Assembly (NCBI GenBank): GCA_944320815.1
Contig: CALUIZ010000011.1
Coordinates: 30,757 to 94,756 of the forward strand
Length of the DNA: 64,000 bases
DNA from: an uncultured Phocaeicola sp.
Lineage (GTDB): Bacteria > Bacteroidota > Bacteroidia > Bacteroidales > Bacteroidaceae
Reading direction: 5' to 3'
The position numbers were made by a program, and so were the translations under genes. The notes under the pieces were generated by a model. The model was not told the origin of the DNA. It saw only the letters and a list, made by a program, of their open reading frames with translations, and made no database searches. How positions within the stretch are numbered: position 1 is the first letter of the stretch; each line of letters begins with the position of its first letter. Positions 52,575-61,131 of the stretch are shown here, piece after piece.

Positions 52575-53759
52575 TTACAGCAGGTTGTCAAGAATTTCGC
52601 GTATGGCCTTGTCCGCGTGCCTTTTCATGATTGACACGTAGTTGAATATGGGGCGGCTGTCCTTCATGGACTGCCCGATGCAGTATTCCAGCGTGGAGAG
52701 CGGGATTCCCAGGTCGAATCCGTGCTGTACGAAGGATTTGCGGGCGGAGTACAGGGTGAAGCGGTGCTTTATTCCGCCTGCTTCGGCCAGACTCTTGATT
52801 TTCCTTGCGAGCACGTTGTAGCAGCTCGTGTAGCTTCTGTATCGTCCGAATACGAGCTTTCCGGTCTTTCTGTCCATATACTTTGAGATGAGGGGCTTCG
52901 CCTCGTCCGGGATGGAGAAGTTCACCGCGTTGTCCCCTTCCTTCGTGTGCCTGGTCTTTTTCCGGACATAGTATATTTCGTCCGTGTTCCGGAAGTCGTA
53001 TTCCAGCATGTCGACGAGGTTCATTCCTGCAAGATAGTATGTGAGCATGAAGATGTCCCTTACCACGGAAAGGCCGTGTGTGCCGAGCTCCGCGTCACGG
53101 ATTCTTTTCAGTTGCTCCACGGTGATGTACGTGTCTCGTTTCTTTGCGGAGGGTATCCTTGCGGTGACGAAGGGGTTCACCTCGAAGGAGACGTACCTCA
53201 TCTTGACCGCGTAGTTGATGATTACCTTCAGCAACGTCACGTAGATGTTGACGGTGGTGTGGGAGAGCCCGGATTTCTGGAGGCTCATGATGTATCCGTT
53301 TATCCGTAGTGGATTCACGTGCTCCATGAGCGTGTCCTTTCCTGCGAAGTCGGCGTATCTGTTTGCCGCCAGCCTGTAGAGCCTGTATGTCTTTTCCCTG
53401 TCGTCCTTGTCTATGGTGGAGAGATATTCGTCCGCGATGTCGGAGAATGTTCGCCTCTTTTCCCCCATCGCGGGGGCTTTCAGCAGTTTGACGAGCTGCG
53501 AGCAGGTGAGGGTCTCGGCGTACCGTATGTGTTCCGCCTTTTCTTCGTATCTGTTGAGTATGCTTCTCAGCCTGAGGTTTAGCGCGTCCTTGTCCGGCCG
53601 CTTTACGACCTTCCCGTTTTTGAACTCCTTTTCGGAAGAGATTGTGACGTCTGTCGGGATGTATCTTGTCTGCCCGGAGTGCGTGACGGCTATGCGTACC
53701 GTATGATTACCGTTTTTTAACCTTAGATTCGGGACTATTGTGATGAAAAAGTAAGCCAT
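52575..53759 (-). CDS. Tyrosine recombinase (Bacteroides integrase)
   Basis: The 394-aa product starts at the ATG at 53759 (MAYFFITIVPNLRLKNGNHT). An arm-binding N-terminus with RIAVTHSGQTRYIPTDV is followed by a SAM-like core-binding domain (about residues 105-205) and a catalytic domain. The tyrosine is in IFNYVSI and the second arginine in LYSARKSFVQHG. The usual first Arg is not apparent in LAGMNLVDML, the HxxR histidine reads Tyr, and the later His/Trp reads Gln (CIGQSM). Loss of the first Arg is known for IntDOT. Its attachment site could not be located, and the element seems small. Confidence 0.88.
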   Translation of the reverse strand: MAYFFITIVPNLRLKNGNHTVRIAVTHSGQTRYIPTDVTISSEKEFKNGKVVKRPDKDALNLRLRSILNRYEEKAEHIRYAETLTCSQLVKLLKAPAMGEKRRTFSDIADEYLSTIDKDDREKTYRLYRLAANRYADFAGKDTLMEHVNPLRINGYIMSLQKSGLSHTTVNIYVTLLKVIINYAVKMRYVSFEVNPFVTARIPSAKKRDTYITVEQLKRIRDAELGTHGLSVVRDIFMLTYYLAGMNLVDMLEYDFRNTDEIYYVRKKTRHTKEGDNAVNFSIPDEAKPLISKYMDRKTGKLVFGRYRSYTSCYNVLARKIKSLAEAGGIKHRFTLYSARKSFVQHGFDLGIPLSTLEYCIGQSMKDSRPIFNYVSIMKRHADKAIREILDNLL

Positions 53760-53802
53760 AATGTTCTTTATTGGTTCGACTGGAATAAAAGTGGAATGAA
53801 AT

Positions 53803-53824
53803 AACGTCAAAAGTGACGTTTTTT
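53803..53824 (+). repeat. Perfect inverted repeat upstream of the integrase
   Basis: AACGTCA and TGACGTT are separated by four bases and followed by four Ts on the plus strand. It lies 44 bases before the integrase ATG (minus strand) with no plus-strand gene to terminate, so an operator or recombination-linked site is also possible. The rest of 53760-54108 holds the next terminator and AT-rich sequence, nothing else identified. Confidence 0.45.
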
Positions 53825-53896
53825 CTGTCCGGTATAGGTTACTGACTTACTTCAAAAAGATTCGGTTCGCATCTTGAATATGCTGATAATCAACGA

Positions 53897-53937
53897 TAAA
53901 AAAGATACTCCCGGCAATCTCTATTGCCAGGAGTATC
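53897..53937 (-). terminator. Terminator of the efflux/two-component operon
   Basis: On the minus strand GATACTCC pairs with GGAGTATC, extended by GGCAA/TTGCC (one mismatch between), then six Ts. It lies about 170 bases after the response-regulator stop. Confidence 0.85.
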
Positions 53938-54108
53938 ACAACACAAAAACTAAACTAGACTTAACTAAACTATTCTAATCGGGAGTTTCACAACTTCCTT
54001 TCCTTATTATGTACGTCACAAATATAGAGGTTATGTTCCGACTTTCCAAAACAAATCTGCAAAAAAACGCGTTTTGTAAGGAAAATTTGTGAAATATACA
54101 AATTGTAA

Positions 54109-54840
54109 TCAAATAATATGTTCGTTAACATAGTTTTGTAGCTCTTGCTTGTAGCTGTCTGAGATGGGGATGTAGTCTTTCCCGAATATGATTCTTCCTT
54201 TTTCAATGATTCTGATCTTCTGTTTCTGTACGATGAATGAGCGGTGTACCCGGATAAACCGGTCGGACGGCAGTTTTTCCTCCATCGCCTTCAGGCTGGT
54301 AAGCGAAAGGACAGGGCGGGGAGTGTCTTCCAGGTGGACCTTGATGTAGTCTTTCAGTCCTTCAATGTAAAGAATTTTGTCCAGTTCAATCTGTATCAGT
54401 TTATAGTCGCTCTTGATATAAATGTATTTCATTTCATTGTCGGGGGCGGTGCCGGAAATGTTTCCGTAGGCTTTTTGCCTGAGTTCAAACCATCGGATAG
54501 CCTTGTTTACGGCTTCCGTGAAGTCTGCGAAGCTGATAGGCTTCAGAAGATAGTCGAGAGCGTTCACCCGGTATCCGTCGAGTGCATACTGGCCGAAGGC
54601 CGTAGTAAAGATGATACGGGTCGTTTCGGGTATCATTCTTGAAAATTCCAGTCCGTTCAGTTCCGGCATCTGTATGTCCAGAAACAAAAGGTCGACCGGA
54701 TGGTCGGGGAGTGTCTTCATCGCTTCGATGGCACTCGAATATAGGCCGCACAGTTCGAGTGAGGCCGTTTTCTTTACATAACTCTCCAGCAGGCCGAGTG
54801 CCAGCGGTTCATCGTCTATGATTGCGCATTTCAGTGTCAT
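54109..54840 (-). CDS. LytTR-family response regulator
   Basis: In the 243-aa protein, the receiver domain (residues 1-120) has the acidic pair IIDDEP (9-10), phospho-acceptor Asp55 in LLFLDIQMPELNG and the lysine of LLKPISF. The LytTR DNA-binding domain spans about residues 137-240 (YIKSDYKLIQIELDKILYIE, SLKAMEEKLPSDRFIRVHRS). It is the output partner of the sensor kinase, whose stop it overlaps by 32 bases. It probably controls the efflux operon upstream or distant targets. Confidence 0.93.
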   Translation of the reverse strand: MTLKCAIIDDEPLALGLLESYVKKTASLELCGLYSSAIEAMKTLPDHPVDLLFLDIQMPELNGLEFSRMIPETTRIIFTTAFGQYALDGYRVNALDYLLKPISFADFTEAVNKAIRWFELRQKAYGNISGTAPDNEMKYIYIKSDYKLIQIELDKILYIEGLKDYIKVHLEDTPRPVLSLTSLKAMEEKLPSDRFIRVHRSFIVQKQKIRIIEKGRIIFGKDYIPISDSYKQELQNYVNEHII

Positions 54841-55912
54841 GGTCCGGTTGGTTTTGAGGTATGTTGATTGTCAGCGAGGAAGTGTATTCTTTTCCTTCGC
54901 CGCTCACCTGTTTCTTCCATTCGTAATGGCCCGGATAAAGCAGGTCCAGCCGTTTCTGCACCTGCTCCAGGCCTATGCCTGAGCCGCTTTTGTCGGTCGA
55001 GTTCTTCGGATAATTGCTATTGCGTATGGTACAGCATATGGAGTTTTCCTTTTCTGTAATCCGGATGTCGATGAAGCTGGGCTCGGTCGGCGAGATGCCG
55101 TGCTTGAAGGCGTTTTCTATCAGTGAAATGAACAGCAGGGGGGCGATGGGACTCTGGCTGTCCGGCTTGATGTGGAAAGATGTGCTGATTTTCACCTGTG
55201 AGGAGAAGCGGATGCGCATCAGTTCAATATAGTTGCGGATGAAATCAACCTCTTTGGTGAGTGGAACGAACGTGTGCTGGTTGTCGTAGAGCACATAGCG
55301 GAGCAGTCTGCTGAGTTCCTGGATAGCCTGCTGGGCTTTCTCTGTGTCAAATGCGGTGAGGGCATAGATGTTGTTCAGCGTGTTGAGCAGGAAATGGGGG
55401 TTCAGTTGGTTTCTTAAGTTTCTCAGTTCCGCTTCCGTACGGCTTTTCACCGCCTCCTGCCGCGCGAGTTCGGTTTCTCTCCAGCGCAGGCTCATCCGGA
55501 TGGCGACACTCAGTCCGGCCACGAATATCATGCTGGTGATGTCGCGCAGGTAGAAAATGTATTGCGGAGGCATGAATATGTGCGGGTTGGGAGGAGGCAT
55601 GTGGATGTTGTGCCAGTAGCGCAGTCCCATGGCCGCCATGCAGATGATGACCAGATTCAGCAGCAGAAACCGTCCGGTATGTTTCTTGAACAGGGCCAGA
55701 GGAATCAGCAGCAGATAGTTGATATAGAAAATGGTGAACAGTGAAGCCGGCACCACGGAATGATGCAGAAAGTCGGACCAGTCTATCGTTCCGTTGTCGT
55801 GCTGGGTGAAGAACAGCGGGAATCCGAAGAAGAGTCCCCAGCAGATGATATGTATCATCGGTTCGAGCGAACGGTGGCCGTTGTTTTTTATGTTCATGGA
55901 AGCATTTGTCAT
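54809..55912 (-). CDS. LytS-like sensor histidine kinase
   Basis: The 367-aa product starts at the ATG at 55912 (MTNASMNIKNNGHRS). The frame is open 84 codons further but that stretch overlaps nothing conserved and has no ATG at its head. Four membrane helices lie between residues 20 and 140. The His_kinase domain has LRNQLNPHFLLNTLNNIYAL with His173 as phospho-acceptor, followed by an HATPase region with SLIENAFKHGI and GSGIGLEQVQKRL. It has no separate sensor domain, so the signal is probably felt in the membrane. It lies about 220 bases after the permease gene. Confidence 0.92.
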   Translation of the reverse strand: MTNASMNIKNNGHRSLEPMIHIICWGLFFGFPLFFTQHDNGTIDWSDFLHHSVVPASLFTIFYINYLLLIPLALFKKHTGRFLLLNLVIICMAAMGLRYWHNIHMPPPNPHIFMPPQYIFYLRDITSMIFVAGLSVAIRMSLRWRETELARQEAVKSRTEAELRNLRNQLNPHFLLNTLNNIYALTAFDTEKAQQAIQELSRLLRYVLYDNQHTFVPLTKEVDFIRNYIELMRIRFSSQVKISTSFHIKPDSQSPIAPLLFISLIENAFKHGISPTEPSFIDIRITEKENSICCTIRNSNYPKNSTDKSGSGIGLEQVQKRLDLLYPGHYEWKKQVSGEGKEYTSSLTINIPQNQPDHDTEMRNHRR

Positions 55913-56132
55913 ATATATGCAAAGATATTGTTTTCTCGTTAAAAAACACCCTGTTGTTCTGCATGAAATATGCCGGTGTTTTTTGTCGGGATTGCCGTTG
56001 TTCTGAAAAAAAGTCCGGCAGCGAGGGACGGTCTGCAATGGAAAGGCACATGCCGTCCGCTTGATTTCGCGCCGGACAAAGAAAACCAAAGTTATGAAGA
56101 ACAAAGTGTTCCGATGTTGTCGGGCTGTTTTT

Positions 56133-57353
56133 TCATTCGTAGCGCAACGCTTCAATCGGGTCAAGGTCGGCGGCCTTCTTGGCCGGATACCATCCGAAGA
56201 AAATCCCTGTCAGCGTACATACGGCGAATGAGAGCAGCACACTCCATGGCTGTATGAAGACCGGCCAGTGGGCGACCGTCTTGATGACGATGCTTGCGCC
56301 GCATCCCAGAACCACACCTATCAGCCCGCCCGTGATGCTGATGAGGATTGATTCGATCAGGAACTGGGACAGAATGTCTATTCCTCTGGCCCCCACCGAC
56401 ATGCGGAGACCTATTTCGCGTGTGCGTTCCGTGACGCTCACATACATGATGTTCATGATTCCGATACCTCCCACAATCAGTGAAATTCCGGCGATGCAGG
56501 CGAGCAGCGTGGTCATCAGGTCGGTTGTCGTGTTCAGCATCGAACTGAGTTCCTGCTGCGTGCGGATGGTGAAGTCGTCGCTGTCCGCCTCTTTCAGCTT
56601 GTGTTCACGCCGCAGAATGGACGTGATTTCGTCCACAGCCTCTTCCGTCATGTCTTCCGTAAGGGCTGAGGCATAGATTCCTCCCAGATAAGTCTGTGCG
56701 AGCAGTCGTTTCATGACGGTGGTGTAGGGGGCCAGCACCACATCGTCTTGGTCCATACCCATCGAGTTGTATCCTTTTGACTTCAGTACCCCTACCACGC
56801 GCATCGGCACCTGATTGCACCGTATCACTTTTCCGATGGGATCCTGTCCGTCAGGGAAAAGGTTGTCAACAATCGTCTTTCCGATTACACATACTTTTGC
56901 AGCCGTGCGGATGTCTTCTTCCGTGAACATTTCTCCCTGCTCCACCACCAGCTGGCGGATGGTCAGGTATCCGATGCTCACTCCGCTTACAGACGAAGGG
57001 TAGTTGTTTGACCCCGCCACCAGTTGTCCTGAAGCCGATACGTTCGGGCTGATGGCGGAAAGATACATGCATTCGTCGCGCAGGGTTTCGTAGTTCTCCA
57101 GTTTCAGGGTCTGCATCTCATCCGGGTCCTGGCGCACTCCACCGCGCATTTCCGCTCCCGGATGAATCATGATCATGTTCGACCCCATCTCGGAAATCTG
57201 TTTCTGGATGCTCCGTTTCGAGCCTTGTCCGATGGCGAGCATGGCGATGACCGAAGCCACTCCGATGATGATTCCCAACATGGTCAGGAATGCCCGCAGC
57301 TTGTTGTTCGCCAATGCCCGCAGGGCTATTTTGAAAAGATTCGTTCCGTTCAT
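56133..57353 (-). CDS. MacB-type ABC transporter permease
   Basis: In the 406-aa protein, one membrane helix near residues 20-40 (AFLTMLGIIIGVASVIAML) is followed by a large periplasmic MacB_PCD domain, then three helices in the C-terminal FtsX domain (TTLLACIAGISLIVGGIGIMNIM and GGLIGVVLGCGASIVI, ending FGWYPAKKAADLDPIEALRYE). This is the MacB/LolE permease plan without the fused ATPase, which is the next gene upstream. It drives substrate from the periplasm through a TolC channel by mechanotransmission. 12 bases separate it from the ATPase gene. Confidence 0.94.
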   Translation of the reverse strand: MNGTNLFKIALRALANNKLRAFLTMLGIIIGVASVIAMLAIGQGSKRSIQKQISEMGSNMIMIHPGAEMRGGVRQDPDEMQTLKLENYETLRDECMYLSAISPNVSASGQLVAGSNNYPSSVSGVSIGYLTIRQLVVEQGEMFTEEDIRTAAKVCVIGKTIVDNLFPDGQDPIGKVIRCNQVPMRVVGVLKSKGYNSMGMDQDDVVLAPYTTVMKRLLAQTYLGGIYASALTEDMTEEAVDEITSILRREHKLKEADSDDFTIRTQQELSSMLNTTTDLMTTLLACIAGISLIVGGIGIMNIMYVSVTERTREIGLRMSVGARGIDILSQFLIESILISITGGLIGVVLGCGASIVIKTVAHWPVFIQPWSVLLSFAVCTLTGIFFGWYPAKKAADLDPIEALRYE

Positions 57354-57365
57354 TTCTATTGAAGT

Positions 57366-58112
57366 TTAGTCGTCAATGTTTTTCGGCAGGGCAGCCAGTG
57401 CCTCCGCAGCCGAAAGTATCTTCGGGTTCGTTCTGTCTTCTGTCACGTGTCCGTCTCGCAGTCGGATGTTCCGGCTGCTGTATTGGGCGATGTCCGGGTT
57501 GTGGGTCACGAAGATGATGGTGCGGCCTTCCGCATGGAGTTTCTGGAACAGCACCAGAATCTCGAACGAGGTGCGTGTGTCCAGATTTCCTGTCGCTTCA
57601 TCCGCCAGAATCACCGCCGGATTGTTCACCAGTGCCCGGGCTATTGCCACGCGCTGCATCTGTCCTCCCGACATCTGGTTCGACTTGTGTTCCAGACGGT
57701 CGCCCAGACCGACGGCTATCAGTGATTCAATGGCACGGCGACGGCGTTCGGCCGCGCTCACCGCCGGATTGTACATCAGCGGCAGCTCCACGTTCTCGAT
57801 GGCTGTCGTCTTTGGCAGCAGGTTGTAGTTCTGGAACACGAACCCGATTTTCCGGTTGCGCAGGGTGGCACGCTGGGGCTTCGACATGGTGCGCACACTC
57901 ACTCCGTCGAGGTAATATTCCCCGCTGGTCGGTGTGTCAAGACACCCCAGTGTGTTCAGCAGTGTGGATTTTCCGGAGCCTGAGGTACCCATGATGGTCA
58001 CGAACTCTCCCTCCTCAATCTTGAAGGAAATGCCGCGGAGCGCGTGTACCGTTTCATCGCCCACCTGGAAATTCCGCCTGATGTTCTGTAGCTCAATGAC
58101 TGTCTTGCCCAT
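57366..58112 (-). CDS. ABC transporter ATP-binding protein (MacB/LolD type)
   Basis: The 248-aa protein has Walker A GTSGSGKST (42-50), the Q-loop in FQNYNLLP, signature MSGGQMQRVAIARAL, Walker B VILADEATGNLD and the switch histidine in IFVTHNPDIA. It is the cytosolic motor for the adjacent permease. It lies 4 bases after the membrane-fusion protein gene and 12 before the permease, in one operon. Confidence 0.96.
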   Translation of the reverse strand: MGKTVIELQNIRRNFQVGDETVHALRGISFKIEEGEFVTIMGTSGSGKSTLLNTLGCLDTPTSGEYYLDGVSVRTMSKPQRATLRNRKIGFVFQNYNLLPKTTAIENVELPLMYNPAVSAAERRRRAIESLIAVGLGDRLEHKSNQMSGGQMQRVAIARALVNNPAVILADEATGNLDTRTSFEILVLFQKLHAEGRTIIFVTHNPDIAQYSSRNIRLRDGHVTEDRTNPKILSAAEALAALPKNIDD

Positions 58113-58116
58113 GATG

Positions 58117-59349
58117 TCATTCCTCCGGCTTGTTTTTGTCCTTTTTCTTGTCGCGTCCCGGAGGGCCTGGCATGAAGGGGCTGCGTTCGCTCTGGTCTTC
58201 CGGCATTCCCACTTCGGGGAAGTTTCCTTTCAATATGGTTTCAGTCACCACTTGAGTTCCTTCTTCTATACCGGAGATGATTTCTGTGTTTGCTCCGTCG
58301 TTCATGCCTGTCTGCACTGCGTGTGCGGTAAATCCCGTTTCGCTCATTGTCCAGACTTTATTTTTGCCTTCACAGTCGGTGATGGTACGCTTCCCGACAA
58401 GTGATTTTTCCGGTGTGAAGCGAAGGGCTTTGTTCGGCACGGTAAGCACATTCTCCCGTATGTCGGTATAGATGGTTACGTTTGCAGTAAGGCGAGGCTT
58501 CAGTTTCAGGTCGGGATTGTCGGCAGTGATCACCACTTCGTATGTCACGACTGATTCGCTTGTCGCTGTGGTTGAACTGCTGGAACTGTTTGTACTGCCG
58601 AGGCGGATCTGGTACACTTTTCCGGTAAACACGTCATCCGGATAGGCATCTACGGTAAACGTCACCTTTGCACTGTCCTTCACTCCGGCGATGTCAGCTT
58701 CGTCCACATCTGCCACGACCTGCATCTTGGTCAGGTCGGCGGCTATATTGAATAAGGTGGGAGTTTCAAATCCGGACGCTACGGTCTGTCCTTCCTCCAC
58801 ATCCTTGCTGGTCACTACACCGTCGATGGGCGAAGTGATGGTAGCATATGAAAGGTTGCGTTCCGCTTTGGCCAGTTCTGCCTTGCTTTGCTGGTAAGTG
58901 CTTTCGGCACGGCGGTAGCTGTAGAGGCTCTCTTCATAGTCAGTGTCGCTGATCAGCTGCTTTTCGTGCAGAGTCCGGTTCCGTTCATACAGCTTTTTCT
59001 GATAGTTGTATTCGGCTTCCGCGCCATTGTAGGTAGCCTGTGCCGACTGGAGGTCGCTGAGCAGCGTCACTTTGTCCATCTCGGCGATGATCTCTCCTTT
59101 TCTGACTACGGAGTTGTAGTCGACATATATTTTGTCGATGATTCCCGACACCTGTGTACCCACTTGCACTTCCGTTACCGGTTCGATTGTTCCGGTGGCG
59201 GTGATAGAATTGCTTACGGTTCCGATTTTGGCCGCTTCAGTGGCGAAATCCACTTTGCTCTGTGCTTTCGATTCTCCGAATATCCAGAAGCATCCTGCAA
59301 TCACGATGACAGCTACGCCTGCCGTGATGATAACTTTTTTCTTGTTCAT
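58117..59349 (-). CDS. MacA-type periplasmic adaptor (HlyD/RND membrane-fusion family)
   Basis: The 410-aa protein has an N-terminal membrane anchor (KVIITAGVAVIVIAGCFWIFG), then lipoyl halves (VQVGTQVSGIIDKIYVDYNS; ISPIDG-like TSPIDGVVTSKDVEEGQTVA), a coiled-coil hairpin between them (about residues 95-165) and beta-barrel and membrane-proximal domains. It links the inner-membrane permease to the TolC-like channel. It ends in a proline/lysine-rich tail (PPGRDKKKDKNKPEE). It lies 21 bases after the outer-membrane gene. Confidence 0.95.
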   Translation of the reverse strand: MNKKKVIITAGVAVIVIAGCFWIFGESKAQSKVDFATEAAKIGTVSNSITATGTIEPVTEVQVGTQVSGIIDKIYVDYNSVVRKGEIIAEMDKVTLLSDLQSAQATYNGAEAEYNYQKKLYERNRTLHEKQLISDTDYEESLYSYRRAESTYQQSKAELAKAERNLSYATITSPIDGVVTSKDVEEGQTVASGFETPTLFNIAADLTKMQVVADVDEADIAGVKDSAKVTFTVDAYPDDVFTGKVYQIRLGSTNSSSSSTTATSESVVTYEVVITADNPDLKLKPRLTANVTIYTDIRENVLTVPNKALRFTPEKSLVGKRTITDCEGKNKVWTMSETGFTAHAVQTGMNDGANTEIISGIEEGTQVVTETILKGNFPEVGMPEDQSERSPFMPGPPGRDKKKDKNKPEE

Positions 59350-59370
59350 ATCTTGTTGTTCTTCTATATT

Positions 59371-60720
59371 TTACAGTTTGATTTCTTTTCCTGCATAAAA
59401 ATTCAGCAGCGTGCGGTTGAGTATGGCCATGTATTTTGCCTGCAGAAGTTCCTGTCTGGCACTGAGCAGGTTGTTCTTTTCCGTCAGCAGTTCAACTGTG
59501 TTTTTCATGCCCAGATTGAACTGTTCGCTTACCATGTCGAAGCTGGTCTGGCTGCTTTTCACTTTCGTTTCAGCGGCGGCAAACTGCTGTTGCGCATTGA
59601 GTGCATCCAGATACAGTCCGTCAATGGTGGAATAAAGCTCCTTTTCCTGGTCCATCAGGTTCAGTTGGGAAGTGCTGTATTGAAGTTTGGCTTTCCGTAC
59701 CGCACTTTTTGTCTGCCTTTGGTCGAACAAAGGAATGCTGAGGTTCACGCCGATCATGTTGTTCCAGCCATATTTCATCTGTTGTGCCCAATTGTTCTGG
59801 CTGGAGTTGTTCGTTGTGCTCGATGTAGATGCTGACAGGCTGATGGTCGGCATATATCCTGCTTTGGCATATGATATGTTTAGTTTTGCGTTGTCGATGT
59901 CCAGTTTTCTGCTTTGGATTTCCGGTCTTGAGGCCAGTGCGGTCTGATAGATGTCTGTCTGTGGAGGAAGCATCTCCATCACGTAGCTGTCGTTCAGACT
60001 GGGTAGTTCCAGCTCCATTTCGGCCGGTCCGTCCAGTTCGAGAAGCTGTTTCAGTTGGAGTTTGTAGCTGCGGAGTGTGCTTTCCGCCGTTACCAGCTGA
60101 TACCGGTCGTTGCTCACCTGTGCCTCCAGTTGCGCGAGATCGGCTTTTGAGATGCTCCCTTCATTGAACAGCTCCTGTCCGCGTCTGTAAGTTGCCTCAC
60201 TCACCTCCAGCGTACCTTTGTTTATCTCGATGGATTCATTTGCATAAAGAATCTGGATGAAAAGTTGGGCAATCTGTTCTTTCAGCATGTTTTCGGTTTC
60301 CGCGATGGTGAGTCGGGCGATTTCCCGGTTCTTTTTCTGCTGTTTCAGATTGTTCAGTCGCTTGTTCCCGTTCCAGAGTGTCCATTGTGCACTCAGGTTA
60401 TAGCTTCCGTTGTATGTCGTTTTCTTGCTGCTGCTGATGATTTCCGTGCCGTTCACGGTCGCGCTGTTCTCCTGATGCGGACGATTCACGACATTGTGCC
60501 CGGTATTGAATGACAAGGTCGGGAAGAGTGCCGCCTTTGCATTCTTCACATCCTCTTCAGCTTCTTCCAGAGAGATTTTGTCTTGCTGCAACTGTATGTT
60601 TTTGTCAAGCGCGTAGCTGATGCAGTTTTCAAGCGTCCATTTCTTTGCGTCTTGTGCGGAGAGAGGGGCCGAGACCGTCACCAGTGTAATGAAAAATAAT
60701 AGATTTCGTCTTTTCATCAT
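59371..60720 (-). CDS. TolC-family outer-membrane efflux protein
   Basis: The 449-aa protein has signal peptide MMKRRNLLFFITLVTVSAPLSAQ. Two homologous OEP repeats follow, each starting with long helices (LENCISYALDKNIQLQQDKI and a second around SRPEIQSRKLDIDNAKLNIS) and containing the short barrel strands. It forms the outer-membrane exit duct of the MacAB-like system and is the first gene of the operon, directly behind a well-spaced promoter. Confidence 0.95.
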   Translation of the reverse strand: MMKRRNLLFFITLVTVSAPLSAQDAKKWTLENCISYALDKNIQLQQDKISLEEAEEDVKNAKAALFPTLSFNTGHNVVNRPHQENSATVNGTEIISSSKKTTYNGSYNLSAQWTLWNGNKRLNNLKQQKKNREIARLTIAETENMLKEQIAQLFIQILYANESIEINKGTLEVSEATYRRGQELFNEGSISKADLAQLEAQVSNDRYQLVTAESTLRSYKLQLKQLLELDGPAEMELELPSLNDSYVMEMLPPQTDIYQTALASRPEIQSRKLDIDNAKLNISYAKAGYMPTISLSASTSSTTNNSSQNNWAQQMKYGWNNMIGVNLSIPLFDQRQTKSAVRKAKLQYSTSQLNLMDQEKELYSTIDGLYLDALNAQQQFAAAETKVKSSQTSFDMVSEQFNLGMKNTVELLTEKNNLLSARQELLQAKYMAILNRTLLNFYAGKEIKL

Positions 60721-60758
60721 GGATGTTGTTACGTTTGTTCTTTCTTCTTTTTATGTTG

Positions 60759-60789
60759 CAAAGCTACTTTTTCTCCGTTGAAAGCGCAA
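60759..60789 (-). promoter_or_regulatory. Promoter of the efflux operon
   Basis: On the minus strand TTG (60789-60787), a 20-base spacer and TAGCTTTG (60766-60759), 39 bases before the ATG. A good fit to the Bacteroides pattern. Confidence 0.75.
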
Positions 60790-60827
60790 AAGAGATAGAT
60801 TTTCATGCAGAATCTCTCGATAAACAG

Positions 60828-60857
60828 TTGTTTTTTGCCGATAAATCATTTACTTTG
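60828..60857 (+). promoter_or_regulatory. Probable promoter of DUF4492-cydA-cydB
   Basis: TTG (60828-60830), a 19-base spacer and TTACTTTG (60850-60857), one mismatch from TAnnTTTG, 22 bases before the first ATG. The same TTACTTTG variant precedes coaX. Confidence 0.55.
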
Positions 60858-60878
60858 TAATCATTATAAAGCTATATC

Positions 60879-61097
60879 ATGATTGGAAAGCATATCATTT
60901 CAGTTTTTGAGTTTTATCGGGATGGCTTCAGGAACATGACGTGGGGACGTACGTTGTGGATTGTCATTCTGGTGAAACTGTTTGTCATGTTCGTGATTCT
61001 GCGCGTATTCTTCTTTACACCCTATCTCAAAGGGAAGTCAGAACTTGAAAAGCAGCAGCATGTGGGCTGCGAACTGATTGAAAGAGGAATCAAGTGA
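60879..61097 (+). CDS. DUF4492 small membrane protein, cytochrome bd-associated
   Basis: The 72-aa protein has one membrane helix (about residues 26-48, LWIVILVKLFVMFVILRVFFF) after an amphipathic head (HIISVFEFYRDGFRNMTWGR). This family regularly precedes cydA in Bacteroidetes, as here (34 bases). It may serve as an assembly or stability factor or small subunit of the oxidase, comparable in position and size to CydX-type subunits, although no sequence relation to CydX is evident. Confidence 0.88.
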   Translation: MIGKHIISVFEFYRDGFRNMTWGRTLWIVILVKLFVMFVILRVFFFTPYLKGKSELEKQQHVGCELIERGIK

Positions 61098-61131
61098 CTT
61101 GTCTTTAATAATAACTGATAAATAAAAGATT

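Noticed and set aside
53988..54206. A 72-codon minus-strand frame overlapping the end of the response regulator
   Set aside because: AT-rich read-out of the operon's 3' end in another frame; no start signal and no domain.
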